A stretch of 32,314 nucleotides of DNA from RGIG1993 sp964564225. GTDB taxonomy: Bacteria; Bacillota; Clostridia; Oscillospirales; CAG-272. The stretch spans positions 1-32,314 of the forward strand of contig CAZMAF010000014.1 in assembly GCA_964564225.1 (NCBI GenBank). Direction: 5' to 3'. Both the position numbers and the translations under genes were made by a program. Shown piece by piece: positions 32,267-32,314 of this stretch; the first letter of the stretch is position 1; every line of letters starts with the position of its first letter. Below the pieces are notes generated by a model. It did no database searches and was not told where the DNA came from. It worked only from the letters and a program-made list of their open reading frames with translations.

Positions 32267-32314
32267 GCAAGAATACGGTATATTTCGTAAGAGATATGCC
32301 GTATTCTTGCTTTT
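32267..32314 (+). terminator. Rho-independent terminator after the 111-aa gene
   Basis: A 17-bp stem GCAAGAATACGGTATAT (32267-32283) / ATATGCCGTATTCTTGC (32294-32310) with one G-U pair, followed by TTTT at the window edge. Confidence 0.88.

Noticed and set aside
1..32314. CRISPR arrays, tRNA or rRNA genes, insertion sequences, prophage or toxin-antitoxin genes
   Set aside because: I looked for regularly spaced repeats, cloverleaf ends with CCA, transposase or integrase motifs and small paired genes. I found none that could be supported.

Overview
The window looks like a chromosomal segment of an anaerobic, low-to-mid GC, gut-type Clostridia (Bacillota). Evidence for this: AddAB rather than RecBCD, two T-box leaders, a Re-citrate-synthase-type enzyme, acetate kinase beside TmcAL, a YajC/small-membrane-protein pair, and many sigma-A promoters with 17-bp spacers and AAGGAG-type ribosome sites. 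The species cannot be named from the sequence. I saw no tRNA, rRNA, CRISPR array, transposase or phage gene.

Layout. (1) 1-9124, plus strand: a terminator, a strong promoter with repeats, a divergent GyrB/ParE-like topoisomerase subunit with no A subunit beside it, a terminator, then the addB-addA operon. (2) 9171-15353, minus strand: three tandem paralogous lipoproteins with FKBP/trigger-factor-like architecture, a DUF624/YesL-like membrane protein, and a small polytopic membrane protein. (3) 15544-18192, plus strand: yajC, a small four-helix membrane protein, and a Re-citrate synthase/isopropylmalate-synthase-family enzyme. (4) 18191-20905, minus strand: trmO and a sodium:solute symporter preceded by a T-box whose specifier reads UAC (Tyr). 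(5) 20946-23015: an ASCH-domain protein (plus) converging on a glucose-family PTS EIICB (minus). (6) 23119-27202, plus strand: a PlsC-like acyltransferase with a zinc-ribbon tail. It is followed by a second T-box (best specifier reading GUA, Val) driving a fused HTH-cupin-acyl-CoA synthetase. (7) 27223-30533, minus strand: an HtrA-like lipoprotein protease, a site-2 protease and acetate kinase. (8) 30673-32314, plus strand: tmcAL and a small unknown protein with its own promoter and terminator.

How the genes work together. Most transcription units are short, and convergent pairs share compact bidirectional terminators, often overlapping a stop codon. Two themes stand out. First, two genes unrelated to tRNA charging are placed under uncharged-tRNA control: a transporter (predicted Tyr) and an acyl-CoA ligase (tentatively Val). 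This suggests amino-acid scavenging or salvage from carboxylic acids. Second, there is a dense set of cell-envelope protein-quality genes: three FKBP/trigger-factor-like lipoproteins, an HtrA lipoprotein, an S2P protease and YajC. The best candidate for something not well described is the T-box plus HTH-cupin-acyl-CoA ligase unit. The triplicated double-FKBP lipoprotein cluster is second.
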